DNA of 34,510 nt from Desulfobacterales bacterium (GCA_030589165.1 JAUUWG010000005.1:1-34510); one strand, 5' to 3'. Numbered from the stretch's first letter, positions 1 through 8,003 are shown. Program-made: numbers and translations. The notes: generated from the letters alone by a model not told the origin.

Positions 1-447
1 GTTTTTGAAAGAAAAAAGCGCCCTTCCCTGTTGGGCAGTGATGCTTTTATCCGTCGGATCCGGGATAAATTTTATCTCCAAAAGGACCATCAAGAGATTC
101 CGTCATCATCGGTTCTGGCGCCGGATATAAAAAGGATAAAGGATGTCGTTTGCAGACATTATAGGGTAAATGAATCTGTATTGGATAAATCCCAACGCGG
201 CGTATCCAATGAGCCGAGAAACGTGGCGATTTATTTGGCCAGGCAATTAAGGGGCGATGCGTTGGAGACGATCGGCAGAGAATTTGGATTGAAGCGATTC
301 AGCTCAACCAGCAGTGCCGTTCAAAGAGTCAAAAAACAAATCGTTAAGAACCGGAATTTCAGGGAAAGGATCGAAAAGATCAGACTGGAAATAACTAAAG
401 GGCATGGGCTTGGGACTTGCCTTGACTTCAATAATTTGAAGGTGTAG
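1..447 (+). pseudogene. REP-associated/Y1-type transposase C-terminal part, 5' end outside window; DnaA-like C-terminal helical domain
   Basis: Frame is open from base 1 (VFERKKRPSLLGSDAF...), so the gene runs off the left edge; motif NVAIYLARQLRGDALETIGREFGLKRFSSTSSAVQRVKKQI resembles the DnaA-C-like tail of RAYT proteins. Edge truncation, not necessarily a true pseudogene. Confidence 0.65.
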
Positions 448-487
448 GCTCACCCTTAAGACGTGTGCCGTGCCCGGCACACAACAA
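406..487 (+). repeat. 82-bp repeat copy A (transposase 3' end plus GTGTGCCG-TGCC-CGGCACAC hairpin)
   Basis: Nearly identical to 3048..3129; contains an 8-bp perfect stem GTGTGCCG/CGGCACAC. Confidence 0.85.
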
Positions 488-547
488 ATCAATTAAGCGG
501 AAAATAGGCCTGCGGCCTATTTTCCGCTTATCTCCGTCGTTATGTGC
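478..547 (+). other. attC-like integron recombination site 1
   Basis: R''-like CACACAAC, 14-bp perfect stem GCGGAAAATAGGCC-TGC-GGCCTATTTTCCGC, flanking TTAAGCGG/CCGCTTAT boxes, R'-like GTTATGTGC; 70 bp; cassette ORF begins about 22 bp later. Confidence 0.65.
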
Positions 548-568
548 TCACAAAATGAGGTAGAATAT

Positions 569-772
569 ATGAAACTTAAAGTAGTAATCCACGAAGCAGA
601 AGAAGGTGGCTATTGGGCAGAAGTTCCCGCTATACCAGGCTGTGCGACCCAAGGAGAAACCTTCGATGAGTTGCTTACCAATATCTATGAAGCTGTCGAG
701 GGTTGTTTATCCGTAGATATTCAAGACATCGAGATATCAGATAAGGACAAAGTAATGGAGATAGCAGTTTGA
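569..772 (+). CDS. hicB: HicB family antitoxin
   Basis: [47 protein letters not shown] is a typical HicB partial RNase H fold; ATG at 569 preferred over the ORF-track start at 542. Confidence 0.9.
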   Translation: MKLKVVIHEAEEGGYWAEVPAIPGCATQGETFDELLTNIYEAVEGCLSVDIQDIEISDKDKVMEIAV

Positions 773-975
773 AGGCAATTAGCGGAAAGCGATTTTGCAG
801 GCTGTTGAAATCGAAAGGGTGGGACTTAAAGCGTATCAGTGGAAGCCACCACATTTACACCAAAGCTGGAAGCACTGCCCGGATATCTGTTCCTGTTCAT
901 GGCAACACTCCATTGAAAATAGGGTTGCAAACGCATCTTATGAAGATAGCAGAAATTGATGAATCGGAATTATAA
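769..975 (+). CDS. hicA: HicA family mRNA interferase toxin
   Basis: [29 protein letters not shown]...[16 protein letters not shown]: HicA dsRBD-like fold with catalytic GSHH; TTG start overlapping the hicB stop. Confidence 0.9.
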   Translation: MKAISGKRFCRLLKSKGWDLKRISGSHHIYTKAGSTARISVPVHGNTPLKIGLQTHLMKIAEIDESEL

Positions 976-1085
976 ACCGCACATATAGGGATAGGGACGC
1001 CCATCACTGAGCGCCCCTCCCACAACACCGGACATACGGGTCGCGTATCCGGCGGTTCGGCTGATCAAAGCAGGCACAGATAAAA
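976..1085 (-). ncRNA. Probable group II intron 3' remnant (domain V/VI-like)
   Basis: Minus strand GAACCGCCGGATACGCGACCCGTATGTCCGGTGTTGTGGGAGGGGCGCTCAGTGATGGGCGTCCC: CCGGA..TACG-loop-CGTA-TG-TCCGG (stem, 2-nt bulge, stem) followed by a second G/C hairpin; no reverse transcriptase ORF present. Confidence 0.45.
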
Positions 1086-1110
1086 CAACATCCGCCCTGC
1101 CGGGCCTATA

Positions 1111-1248
1111 AAATAGGGTCAAGTCTACTTTTGACTGTTGATCGGTTTTACGTGTGCAGTAGTAGTTCTTTATACCATCAATTATGTTTTTGTGGATATT
1201 TTTCAGTATGATTTTATCCAAAGGTCAAAAGTAGACTTGACCCCTAAA
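1111..1248. repeat. 138-bp TIR-bounded repeat, left copy
   Basis: Starts AGGGTCAAGTCTACTTTTGAC and ends GTCAAAAGTAGACTTGACCCCT; direct copy at 2814..2951 with about 2 mismatches by eye. Confidence 0.9.
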
Positions 1249-1370
1249 GAGACCCCTAAAGACTAAAGAAAAATGCAATGCTTTTAAGAAGCAAGATATT
1301 TGAAAACCGAAATTTGTATTAATCTGACAGTAAATTATTACTGCGTGACAAAAATAACAAAGGAAAAAAA

Positions 1371-2789
1371 ATGAATAAATACAGGGTTGCTCTTGTTGAA
1401 GCTGTTTCGGATCTGACACATGTATACAGTCGAACCTGTTTACCACGCGTAGGGCTTGCTACTATAGCTTCAGTTCTTAATAAGAACGGTTATAAGTGCG
1501 ACTTATGGATAAAACCAATGACCGACTCGGAAAAAAAGAATCTGGCAAATTACGATCTTGTGGGTATTGGTTCATTATCAAACACTATTAATGAGGCTTA
1601 TAATCTGTCAGATTATTTAAGAAAAAAGGGAACAAAAGTTGTAATGGGCGGGCCTCATGTATCATTTATGCCTGAAGAAGCATTAAATCATTGTGATTAC
1701 GTTATTAAAGGTGAAGGTGATGAAACTTTTCTCTCATTGGTTAAAATACTTGAAAAGGGAGCAATTCCTAATGGACTTAAAAGTATTTCATATAAAAATA
1801 AAGACAACACTTTTCAGCACAATGAAATTCATGATGTTGTAAATTTTTCTGAAGTTCCTTCACCGGATTTTACCCTTTCTCCTCAGATTAACAATAATGA
1901 TATCCCACCAATAGTTGTTACATCCAGAGGTTGTCCCCACGACTGCTCATTTTGCAGTGTTACCCCACTTTTTGGAAGGAAATACAGGTTTAAATCCCAT
2001 GAACAGGTTATTGAGGAACTGCGCCCTATTCAACACAAAAGCGTCTGTTTTGGTGACGACAATTTTTGTGCTAACCCCAAACGTGCAAAATCGTTGATGC
2101 GGGAAATGATAAAAAGAGATGCTGTTCCGTTAAGATGGTCAGGTCAAATGTGTGTGAGTGCTGCATCAGACAATGAATTGCTTGAACTGATGGAAGAGAC
2201 AAGGTGCAGAATAGTGTATGTGGGAATTGAGTCAGTTGATCCTGAAACTCTAAATAGGTACGGTAAGGCACATACAGTGGATGTTGTAAAACAATGTGTT
2301 GAAAATCTTCATAAGCATAACATTGGCATACATGGCATGTTCGTAGTTGACAGCAAGGATAATCCGGATGCAGCAAAAAATATTGTCGATTATGCAATAG
2401 AAACGGACATAGATACAATTCAGGTTTTTTCCCTTACGCCATTTCCCGGAACAAGGGCGTATGAAGAAAACAGGGACATATTACTTCACAATCAATGGAC
2501 ACAATATGATGGCATGCATGTTGTTGTAAAACCAGAAAAATGCTCGGCATATACAATGCAAATGGCAATAGTAAACCAGATGAAAAGATTTTACAGTTTA
2601 AAGCGGATACTTACATCATACAGAAAAAAAAGGGGGTGGAGGGTTAAGTACCGTTTGGGAGGTAACCTGCTACTGAGAAAATGGATAAAGGAAAACTCAG
2701 AATATATTGAAAGCCTGAAAGAACACAGTGTGACAAATGGAAGTGTCAACATGTTTATGAAAAAAACTAAACGGGCATTAAACGGCTAA
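1371..2789 (+). CDS. B12-binding domain radical SAM protein
   Basis: N-terminal cobalamin-binding-like region (VGIGSLSNT..VVMGGPHVSFMPEEAL), CxxxCxxC motif CPHDCSFC, downstream SPASM-free radical SAM core. Confidence 0.88.
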   Translation: MNKYRVALVEAVSDLTHVYSRTCLPRVGLATIASVLNKNGYKCDLWIKPMTDSEKKNLANYDLVGIGSLSNTINEAYNLSDYLRKKGTKVVMGGPHVSFMPEEALNHCDYVIKGEGDETFLSLVKILEKGAIPNGLKSISYKNKDNTFQHNEIHDVVNFSEVPSPDFTLSPQINNNDIPPIVVTSRGCPHDCSFCSVTPLFGRKYRFKSHEQVIEELRPIQHKSVCFGDDNFCANPKRAKSLMREMIKRDAVPLRWSGQMCVSAASDNELLELMEETRCRIVYVGIESVDPETLNRYGKAHTVDVVKQCVENLHKHNIGIHGMFVVDSKDNPDAAKNIVDYAIETDIDTIQVFSLTPFPGTRAYEENRDILLHNQWTQYDGMHVVVKPEKCSAYTMQMAIVNQMKRFYSLKRILTSYRKKRGWRVKYRLGGNLLLRKWIKENSEYIESLKEHSVTNGSVNMFMKKTKRALNG

Positions 2790-2813
2790 AATATCAGTCC
2801 GTTGTAAAAAAAG

Positions 2814-2951
2814 AAATAGGGTCAAGTCTACTTTTGACTGTTGATCGGTTTTACGTGTGCAGTTGTAGTTCTTTATACCATCAATTATGTTGTTGTGGAT
2901 ATTTTTCAGTATGATTTTATCCAAAGGTCAAAAGTAGACTTGACCCCTAAA
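2814..2951. repeat. 138-bp TIR-bounded repeat, right copy
   Basis: Direct repeat of 1111..1248. Confidence 0.9.
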
Positions 2952-3047
2952 TTGACCCCCTCCGCCTCAGCGGAGCCACTGCCTTCCGAAGCACCGTCAC
3001 CGGATACCCCGTTGTGATAACACTATGCCCTTCGCCTCCATCCGGCT

Positions 3048-3129
3048 GGGCTTGGGACTTGCCTTGACTTCCATAATTGGAAAATGTAGGCTCACCCTTA
3101 AGACGTGTGCCGTGCCCGGCACACAACAA
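3048..3129 (+). repeat. 82-bp repeat copy B (transposase-end-like plus GTGTGCCG hairpin)
   Basis: Matches 406..487; here without the transposase gene upstream. Confidence 0.85.
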
Positions 3130-3188
3130 CCGGCTCAAGAGGGACGCGGCATAAAGCGCCGCGTCCCTCAGCCAAGAACTGTTGGGCC
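3120..3188 (+). other. attC-like integron recombination site 2
   Basis: CACACAAC...GGCTCAAGAGGGACGCGGC-ATAAAGC-GCCGCGTCCCTCAGCC...GTTGGGC (GTTRRRY consensus); 69 bp; antitoxin ATG begins 21 bp later. Confidence 0.65.
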
Positions 3189-3208
3189 TAAAAGAAAGGA
3201 TTGAAGTT

Positions 3209-3434
3209 ATGAAGTTAGAACAAATAGCCAAAGAAGTAATGAACCTAAGCCTCGAAGAAAGGGCAGAACTTGCCCAGCGACTTCTGGTCAGCTTGGACGA
3301 GCCCCCCCCCATTTGAGATCGAAAAATTATGGATGCAAGAGGCTGAACGTCGACTTCAAGAGTACCGGGAAGGTAAGGTCCAGGGTATACCAGCTGAAGA
3401 TGTATTTCGCCGGGCTATTAGTGAGATATCGTGA
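3209..3434 (+). pseudogene. Addiction-module antitoxin (TIGR02574-like), frameshifted in a C9 tract
   Basis: MKLEQIAKEVMNLSLEERAELAQRLLVSLDEP then stop; dropping one C gives ...PPPFEIEKLWMQEAERRLQEYREGKVQGIPAEDVFRRAISEIS*. Confidence 0.8.
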
Positions 3435-3538
3435 TAACTGAATCATTTCTCCCGGAGGCCGACGAGGAGTTTCGGGAAGCCGCGCGTTATTACGAGAGTC
3501 AACTACCCCTCCTGAATAGATTCAGGAGGGGTAGTTGA
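3431..3538 (+). pseudogene. RelE/ParE-type toxin, 5' fragment truncated by a palindrome
   Basis: GTG start overlapping the antitoxin stop; VITESFLPEADEEFREAARYYESQ then a non-homologous tail inside the palindrome. Confidence 0.7.
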
Positions 3539-3540
3539 CT
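3497..3540. repeat. 44-nt perfect palindrome followed by T-run (possible terminator or REP-like element)
   Basis: AGTCAACTACCCCTCCTGAAT-AG-ATTCAGGAGGGGTAGTTGACT then TTTTT. Confidence 0.9.
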
Positions 3541-3637
3541 TTTTCTGATTGTCATGAGTTATCTTTCCGTGTGTATTTCAAGTGTGGTTTCCGACTTTTC
3601 TCTTGTCCTTTTCCGCTGCAACGGCTATCTTCGTGCC

Positions 3638-4522
3638 ATGCATATGTTTACTGTAGAAGAATCCCAAAGCAATCTGACCGTTCTCGAATTTTTGCAACAG
3701 CGCATCCCGGCTGCTCCCAAAGGATACTTACGGCAACTGCTGAAAAAAGGCAAGGTTCACGGTACAACAGGACCCTTTACGGCACAGGACCACCTTAATC
3801 CCGGCGATAGGGTCAAGCTGCCCGATAGTGGCCGTCTTCGCAAACTGATCGACATGCCTCCGCCGCCGGTCATTGACTTGACCATCCTCTACGAAAGCCG
3901 GCAAATTCTGATCGTCGACAAACCGGCCGGATTGGCAATCCATTCCAGCGTCGGTCATGAAGACGACAACCTGACCGTCCGGGTCGAAAACTTACTTAAA
4001 CAGCGTGGTAATCCATTCAAGGTTGCCCCGATCCACCGTCTGGATCTGGACACCTCGGGGCCGGTCCTGTTCGGCAAGGGTAAACGGGCCTGCAGTGAAC
4101 TGGGCAAGATGTTCATGCATCATGACGTCGATAAATACTACCTGGCCCTTGCCTCCGGTAAAACGCCAGGCAGCGTAAAACTACAATCCACGATTCCGGC
4201 CAAAGGCAAACCAAAGGAAGCGCTGACCGAATTTTGCGCTCTGACTCGCACAAACAAAGCAACGCTGCTTGAACTGAAATTGCACAGCGGTCGTCAACAC
4301 CAGATCCGCCGCCAACTCGCCGACCTCGGGCACCCTCTATTCGGCGACCGTCGCTACGGCGGTCCGTGCCCCGCCGAACTGCCCCGCATTTTCCTTCACT
4401 GTTGCCGACTCGCCTTTGTTAACCCCTTCAGTGGCGCACGGCTCAATATTAAGAGCCTCCTTCCGGCCGATCTTTCAATTTTTTTGTCTGTTTGCGATAT
4501 GCAGTTGCCTGCAGGGCTTTGA
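3638..4522 (+). CDS. RluA family pseudouridine synthase with S4 domain
   Basis: IHRLDLDTSGPVLFGK, ILIVDKPAGLAIHSS, LHSGRQHQIRRQLADLGHPLFGDRRYGG; ATG at 3638 likely the true start. Confidence 0.9.
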   Translation: MHMFTVEESQSNLTVLEFLQQRIPAAPKGYLRQLLKKGKVHGTTGPFTAQDHLNPGDRVKLPDSGRLRKLIDMPPPPVIDLTILYESRQILIVDKPAGLAIHSSVGHEDDNLTVRVENLLKQRGNPFKVAPIHRLDLDTSGPVLFGKGKRACSELGKMFMHHDVDKYYLALASGKTPGSVKLQSTIPAKGKPKEALTEFCALTRTNKATLLELKLHSGRQHQIRRQLADLGHPLFGDRRYGGPCPAELPRIFLHCCRLAFVNPFSGARLNIKSLLPADLSIFLSVCDMQLPAGL

Positions 4523-4555
4523 CCGGCAGGCAGCCGGAATAGTCCTCATGGGTTG

Positions 4556-4643
4556 TTGTTTGCAGGCATTATATGATAAAAGAACCGGAATTGAGTAAAT
4601 CCCAACAGGGAAAGGATTGAGAAGTTCAGACGGGAAATAACTA
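4556..4643 (+). pseudogene. RAYT transposase 3' remnant with internal deletion
   Basis: GTTTGCAGGCATTATATGATAAAAGAACCGGAATTGAGTAAATCCCAAC joined to AGGGAAAGGATTGAGAAGTTCAGACGGGAAATAACTAA; matches 148..195 and 361..398 with the middle missing. Confidence 0.75.
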
Positions 4644-4660
4644 ATTTTGTTGATAGTTGT

Positions 4661-5266
4661 TCAATGAGGCTTTGAGAAGGCCATTTTCCATCTCTTCTTC
4701 GGATTGTCGAATTTAATCCTCTTTGCGTCAAAAGCTTCCGGATCGTATCGTCCATACCACCCACTTAACCATTCCATGGTGCTTTGGTACTCTTCATCAC
4801 CGGGGTCTCGTAAAATTTCAATCAGGTTTTGATACCCACCGACACCACCACAATCCTCGGGCGGACAGGCACGCTCACCGTCAATGCACTTGGGATACCT
4901 GACACCTTTTTCTTTCAACAATATTCCTTCAAGCAGAATTTTGTGACGCCAGCCGTCGCCAAAGTCATATTCATAATCTATTGTTTTCCCGGGTTCCACC
5001 CAATAATCGGCAATGCGTTCATCCCAACCTGGAAGTATGACCATATCATCATCAATCGGAATACCGATTTCAATAACTTTCTTTCCGTGTGGCCTTTTAA
5101 ATCGGAATGCATGGAGATGGCAGTCAAACCACCCCATTGCATCTTGTATTGCTACGTGCAGATCCCAAAAAGAATATTTTGCAGGGACTTGAATTCTTCG
5201 CCAAATCGGCGGGTCAATATCTTGCAATGTGATTTTGAATTGAAAAATAAGATTCTGCCATTTCAT
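4661..5266 (-). CDS. Plasmid pRiA4b ORF-3 family protein
   Basis: FQFKITLQDIDPPIWRRIQVPAKYSFWDLHVAIQDAMGWFDCHLHAFR...YDFGDGWRHKILLEGI. Confidence 0.9.
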   Translation of the reverse strand: MKWQNLIFQFKITLQDIDPPIWRRIQVPAKYSFWDLHVAIQDAMGWFDCHLHAFRFKRPHGKKVIEIGIPIDDDMVILPGWDERIADYWVEPGKTIDYEYDFGDGWRHKILLEGILLKEKGVRYPKCIDGERACPPEDCGGVGGYQNLIEILRDPGDEEYQSTMEWLSGWYGRYDPEAFDAKRIKFDNPKKRWKMAFSKPH

Positions 5267-5421
5267 AATTTTTAGTCTTTTTTTATTTTCAGTAAACGGT
5301 TGCCATAAGAGGCGAGCGGCCAGTCAGTAAAAACATTGCCTGGCCACAGCCGCAAGGGGACTTTAATAAATATAACTATCATAACAATTAAAATGAGTTG
5401 CTTGCAAATATAATCTTAGAG

Positions 5422-5475
5422 TGCGAAAGATAAACTTTCGCAGTTTTGATTCGTACGAAACCGTATGTTTCGTAC
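5422..5475. repeat. Two tandem intergenic hairpins
   Basis: TGCGAAAG-ATAAA-CTTTCGCA (5422..5442) and GTACGAAA-CCGTATG-TTTCGTAC (5453..5475). Confidence 0.7.
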
Positions 5476-5723
5476 TCCGGAGATATTCAGCTATGATGAT
5501 TAAACCGCTTACAGGGTAAATTATTTTTTCGGTGGAAAGTGTATGTGAAAAACTATATTGTGTGAACTAAACTCGCAACATAGTGACCTAATCGCATACA
5601 AAATTATAGAGCCTTCGCACAAACTAAAAAAATACCATTTTATCAAAACGTTAAACTAAAAGTTTACTTAATTATTTTGTAAATATTACTACAAAAAGTA
5701 CTACCTATAAACGCCAAATGCCT

Positions 5724-5912
5724 ATTAAGGGACTCGGCACAAATAAATTATCCCATTTAGCATCTCCTCTTCAGGCCATCTTTATTCGATACTCAATCAA
5801 ATCGTCCTCGAAATAGAACGACTATTCCTGTGGCAATTAGATTTCGGATCGAATAAATCTGACCTGAACATGAGCGCTATCTGGGACACTTTATTCGTGC
5901 CGAGTCCCTAAT
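5724..5912. repeat. MITE-like element with TIRs, self-complementary
   Basis: ATTAAGGGACTCGGCACAAATAAA... and ...TTTATTCGTGCCGAGTCCCTAAT; internal imperfect palindrome; related sequence at 34345..34510. Confidence 0.8.
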
Positions 5913-6048
5913 GCTGAATTTATTATCATTACAAAGTAAAATAAAAAGTATTTTTTACAATGATTTACAATAAAATTATGTAACCAATTGAATTAATTGG
6001 ATGCAAAAACCTTATGCGTCCACTCTAAAGTAAAAAGGACATAATATT

Positions 6049-7629
6049 ATGTTTGTAACATTTTACGGTGCCGTACGGGAAGTAACCGGTTCAATGCATC
6101 TGGTTATGACGGAAAACGACCGGATCTTACTGGATTGCGGCCTGTATCAGGGCCGCCGAAAAGAATGTGCCGAAAAGAATAAAACCCTTCCGTTTGATCC
6201 GGCCATCATAACGAATGTCGTGTTGTCTCACGGCCATATCGACCATTCAGGACGGATACCGCTTCTAACAAATCGAAATTTTCAGGGGCGTATCATCTGT
6301 ACCGATGCCACGTCGGATGCCTGCGAATATCTATTGTTGGATTCTGCCTCTATCCAGGAATCGGATGCCCGCTATCTCAATTATAAAGCAGTCCGCTCTT
6401 TTCTGCACAAGGTGGAAGGATCGCAACACACCCATAAGCTTTCCCCCAAAAAAGTCCAAAAAATCAGGAATTTTTTGAAAAAAGACGGACATGAACTGAA
6501 TGTTGACGTCATCAACGATCTGATGGTCAAACATCACCTGGAACAGGTGCAGCCCCTGTACAATATCGAAGATGCCAGGCATGCCCTCTCATTTTTTAAA
6601 GGCTATTCCTATCGCTATCCGATTAAAATCGGCAATAATATGACCTGCAAACTTTACGATGCCGGTCATATTCTGGGTTCCGCCATCTGCATCATAACAG
6701 CGCACGAAAACAGCAGCACCTATAAAATCGGATTTACCGGCGATCTCGGTCGGTTCAACCGGCCCATATTAAAAAATCCAACGCTGGTTTTCGATGAAGA
6801 AGACCGGGATCTTGACCTGCTGATTATGGAAAGCACTTACGGCAATCGCCATCATGAACCGACCGAAAATATGAAAGACCTGTTAAAAGATGTAATCGTA
6901 AAAACCGTCAACCGCGGTGGCACGCTGTTGATCCCGGCGTTTGCCTATGGACGGACCCAGGAGCTTCTGTATGATCTGCATGAGCTTCGGAATGAAGGCC
7001 GAATTCCCAGTGTTCCGGTTTATGTTGACAGTCCGCTGGCCAAAAACCTGACCCGGGTTTTCGGAGAGCATCCGGAGGTCTATGACCTCAAAACCCATGA
7101 GAACTTTCTCAACCAGGGAATCAATCCCTTTTCGTTTAAACGGATGCATTTTATCGGTTCGGTTGAAGAATCCATGGAATTAATGCGCGAGGAAAAGCCG
7201 CATATTGTCATCGCAGCTTCAGGCATGTGCGAAGCCGGCCGCATCCTGCATCACCTGCGCTATAAAATCCACAATGAGCGAAACACCATTCTGATCGTCG
7301 GCTACATGGCTCAAAATACGTTAGGACGGCGAATTCTGGAAGAAGGACGCGCGTACCGGAAAGCCGGCAGACGCGGCCGGCCACCTGTATTGAAATTTAT
7401 GAACAAATATTATCCATTAAAGGCCGAAGTGGTCAAACTCAACGGTTTCAGTGCTCATGGGGATCAGGGGGAACTGCTGCGATTCCTCAATAAATCGAAT
7501 CTGAATATCAAAAAGATTGCCGTCGTTCATGGAGAAGAGGATCAGTCTCTGGCGTTTGCCAAAAAACTGAATGGCAATGGCTTTTCAGCATTCGTCCCCC
7601 ATTTCGGAGAAACCTGTTGGATTCGATAG
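6049..7629 (+). CDS. MBL-fold beta-CASP ribonuclease (CPSF/RMMBL family)
   Basis: SHGHIDHSGRIP, GFTGDLGRFNRPIL, ESTYGNRHHE, IPAFAYGRTQELLYDL, AASGMCEAGRILHHL, GFSAHGDQGELL. Confidence 0.93.
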   Translation: MFVTFYGAVREVTGSMHLVMTENDRILLDCGLYQGRRKECAEKNKTLPFDPAIITNVVLSHGHIDHSGRIPLLTNRNFQGRIICTDATSDACEYLLLDSASIQESDARYLNYKAVRSFLHKVEGSQHTHKLSPKKVQKIRNFLKKDGHELNVDVINDLMVKHHLEQVQPLYNIEDARHALSFFKGYSYRYPIKIGNNMTCKLYDAGHILGSAICIITAHENSSTYKIGFTGDLGRFNRPILKNPTLVFDEEDRDLDLLIMESTYGNRHHEPTENMKDLLKDVIVKTVNRGGTLLIPAFAYGRTQELLYDLHELRNEGRIPSVPVYVDSPLAKNLTRVFGEHPEVYDLKTHENFLNQGINPFSFKRMHFIGSVEESMELMREEKPHIVIAASGMCEAGRILHHLRYKIHNERNTILIVGYMAQNTLGRRILEEGRAYRKAGRRGRPPVLKFMNKYYPLKAEVVKLNGFSAHGDQGELLRFLNKSNLNIKKIAVVHGEEDQSLAFAKKLNGNGFSAFVPHFGETCWIR

Positions 7630-7664
7630 AATAAAAGATTCAGACGGGGTCTCCTGCCGCGTTT

Positions 7665-8003
7665 ATGATGAAATGCATTGATGCAATTGAAGGCGTCACC
7701 AAAAGTATTATTATCGGTTTGTATCAAGACTTTATTGAAAACCGTCTTGATGACACGGAATATATCAGGAACATCAAGGCTGTCATCACTCAAACCGATC
7801 TATTTGTCAGCGAGAACAGAGAAATAATTCTGAGTGACTCTAAAATGGTCAAAAAGATTCTCTACTCGTTTGCCAAAAATTTATGGTTGGAAAATCACAT
7901 GAAAGAATCCGCGTCATCCGACGACAAATCCGGTTCCGATAACAGAGAATATTATGAATACTACTACGACCATATTTATCAACAGGGGACGTATCCCCGT
8001 TAG
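7665..8003 (+). CDS. Hypothetical protein
   Basis: 112-aa ORF downstream of the beta-CASP gene, no recognised domain. Confidence 0.5.
   Translation: MMKCIDAIEGVTKSIIIGLYQDFIENRLDDTEYIRNIKAVITQTDLFVSENREIILSDSKMVKKILYSFAKNLWLENHMKESASSDDKSGSDNREYYEYYYDHIYQQGTYPR

Noticed and set aside
970-1446. Minus-strand ORFs 970..1221 and 1225..1446
   Set aside because: Overlap the group II intron-like remnant and the 138-bp repeat; no protein similarity recognised.
2947-3312. 121-aa minus-strand ORF
   Set aside because: Runs through the 82-bp repeat, an attC-like hairpin and antisense of the antitoxin; better explained as non-coding.
3497-3545. Palindrome as a simple terminator of the toxin gene
   Set aside because: T-run fits a terminator, but the palindrome lies inside the toxin frame, so an inserted element is at least as likely; left unresolved and listed as a repeat.
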